Shown here: in pieces, positions 63,621 to 64,000 of the stretch
How the letters are laid out: the number at the start of each line of letters is the position of its first letter
Position numbering within the stretch: position 1 is the first letter of the stretch
From: Paraburkholderia kirstenboschensis
Lineage (GTDB): Bacteria > Pseudomonadota > Gammaproteobacteria > Burkholderiales > Burkholderiaceae
Direction: 5' to 3'
DNA length: 64,000 nucleotides
Assembly (NCBI RefSeq): GCF_904848585.1
Contig: NZ_CAJHCR010000011.1
Span: 62,001-126,000, forward strand
The notes under the pieces: generated by a model
The model's input: the letters and a program-made list of their open reading frames with translations, nothing else
What the model was told of the DNA's origin: nothing
The model's database searches: none
Translations under genes and position numbers: made by a program

Positions 63621-64000
63621 CGTTTTTCACCGACGTGCGATTTTTTAATTCAAGGAGAAACCGGAGTTTTGCTTTGCTTCAAGTGCGCGGGTATAGTACA
63701 GGCCAATTTTCGATAATTCAACTTTCATGTGAAGAAGCATTGCACGAAAAAAATACGCGTGGATCTTTAAAACCAGGCACGCAGAAATTGTTTCCTGGCG
63801 CAATACGCGCAGCCGGGTGTGCGGGAAAATTTGCCACTAACCCGGCGCAAAGCCAGCGTATGCACGGCATTACATGCAAACGGCATGGCGAGGCAGTAAA
63901 CGGCAGAAAGCGGCATTAGTTGCTGAAGTTTTGCAGAAAACTTTTTTTATCGATGTTTAGACGGGGGACGGCGGCCAGCCGGTCGATGTATATGAATTCG
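63621..64000. promoter_or_regulatory. Upstream region of the T6SS operon
   Basis: 380 bases without a supported gene, relatively AT-rich compared with neighbours (for example A and T runs near 63749-63756 and 63933-63948). It should contain the promoter for the leftward tss operon. It probably also holds one for rightward genes beyond the window, where tssJ, tssK and tssL would be expected. I could not fix a sigma-factor site. Confidence 0.5.

Noticed and set aside
63796..63811. Sigma-54-like promoter (TGGCGC...GC) upstream of the T6SS operon
   Set aside because: The GG and GC spacing fits but the flanking bases deviate from TGGCAC-N5-TTGCA, and it faces away from the tss operon.

Overview
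The window reads as a chromosomal segment of a GC-rich betaproteobacterium of the Burkholderia/Paraburkholderia group. The evidence is a Burkholderia-type trimeric porin, a DUF4148 exported peptide, GcvA-type LysR regulators, an OpgC-like protein, a class II ribonucleotide reductase, and a type VI secretion cluster whose gene order matches the T6SS-1 layout I know from Burkholderia. This assignment is inference from gene content; no ribosomal or marker gene is present. No rRNA, tRNA or CRISPR array was recognised.

Left part (1-8050): the 5' portion of an acyl-CoA dehydrogenase gene that runs off the left edge; a decayed tyrosine integrase with in-frame stops and an internal deletion; GTP cyclohydrolase II (ribA); a two-CBS protein; small exported proteins (DUF4148, BON); a 3-methyladenine DNA glycosylase preceded by a 12-bp tandem array; a 7-bp-periodic intergenic repeat; and a ChaA-type cation/proton antiporter. 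Next, 8097-15932 is a LysR regulator divergent from a seven-gene ABC import cluster. It holds a complete polyamine-type transporter followed by a polar amino-acid-type binding protein with two permeases but no second ATPase. A bidirectional hairpin terminator separates it from a minus-strand operon (16026-20043) for an IorAB-like molybdenum hydroxylase with a tri-heme cytochrome c.

Middle part (20362-43328): a mix of housekeeping and envelope genes. These are a hydrolase with an Asp nucleophile, a degenerate LytM/NlpD lipoprotein, DUF3465, a porin, OpgC, an esterase, an AI-2E family permease, DUF3331, the B12-dependent ribonucleotide reductase, a periplasmic binding protein plus histidine kinase pair with no response regulator nearby, a hydroxyacid dehydrogenase, a GGDEF protein with a duplicated sensor module, a zinc-ribbon protein, and an AraC regulator divergent from a zinc alcohol dehydrogenase. 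Between that dehydrogenase and a LysR gene lies a roughly 610-bp inverted-repeat element (41647-42255) with arms of about 234 bp, each containing a 32-bp palindrome or near-palindrome.

Right part (43375-64000): a nucleoside hydrolase lipoprotein, then the T6SS cluster. Plus-strand genes are an M15 peptidase (tagX-like), tssM, tagF and an OmpA-like gene. Minus-strand genes, read from the right edge leftwards, are a TPR lipoprotein, tssB, tssC, hcp, tssE, tssF, tssG, tssH and tssA. The two units converge on a bidirectional terminator at 52767-52808. tssJ, tssK, tssL and vgrG are not in the window; the divergent intergenic region at the right edge suggests that some of them lie just beyond it.
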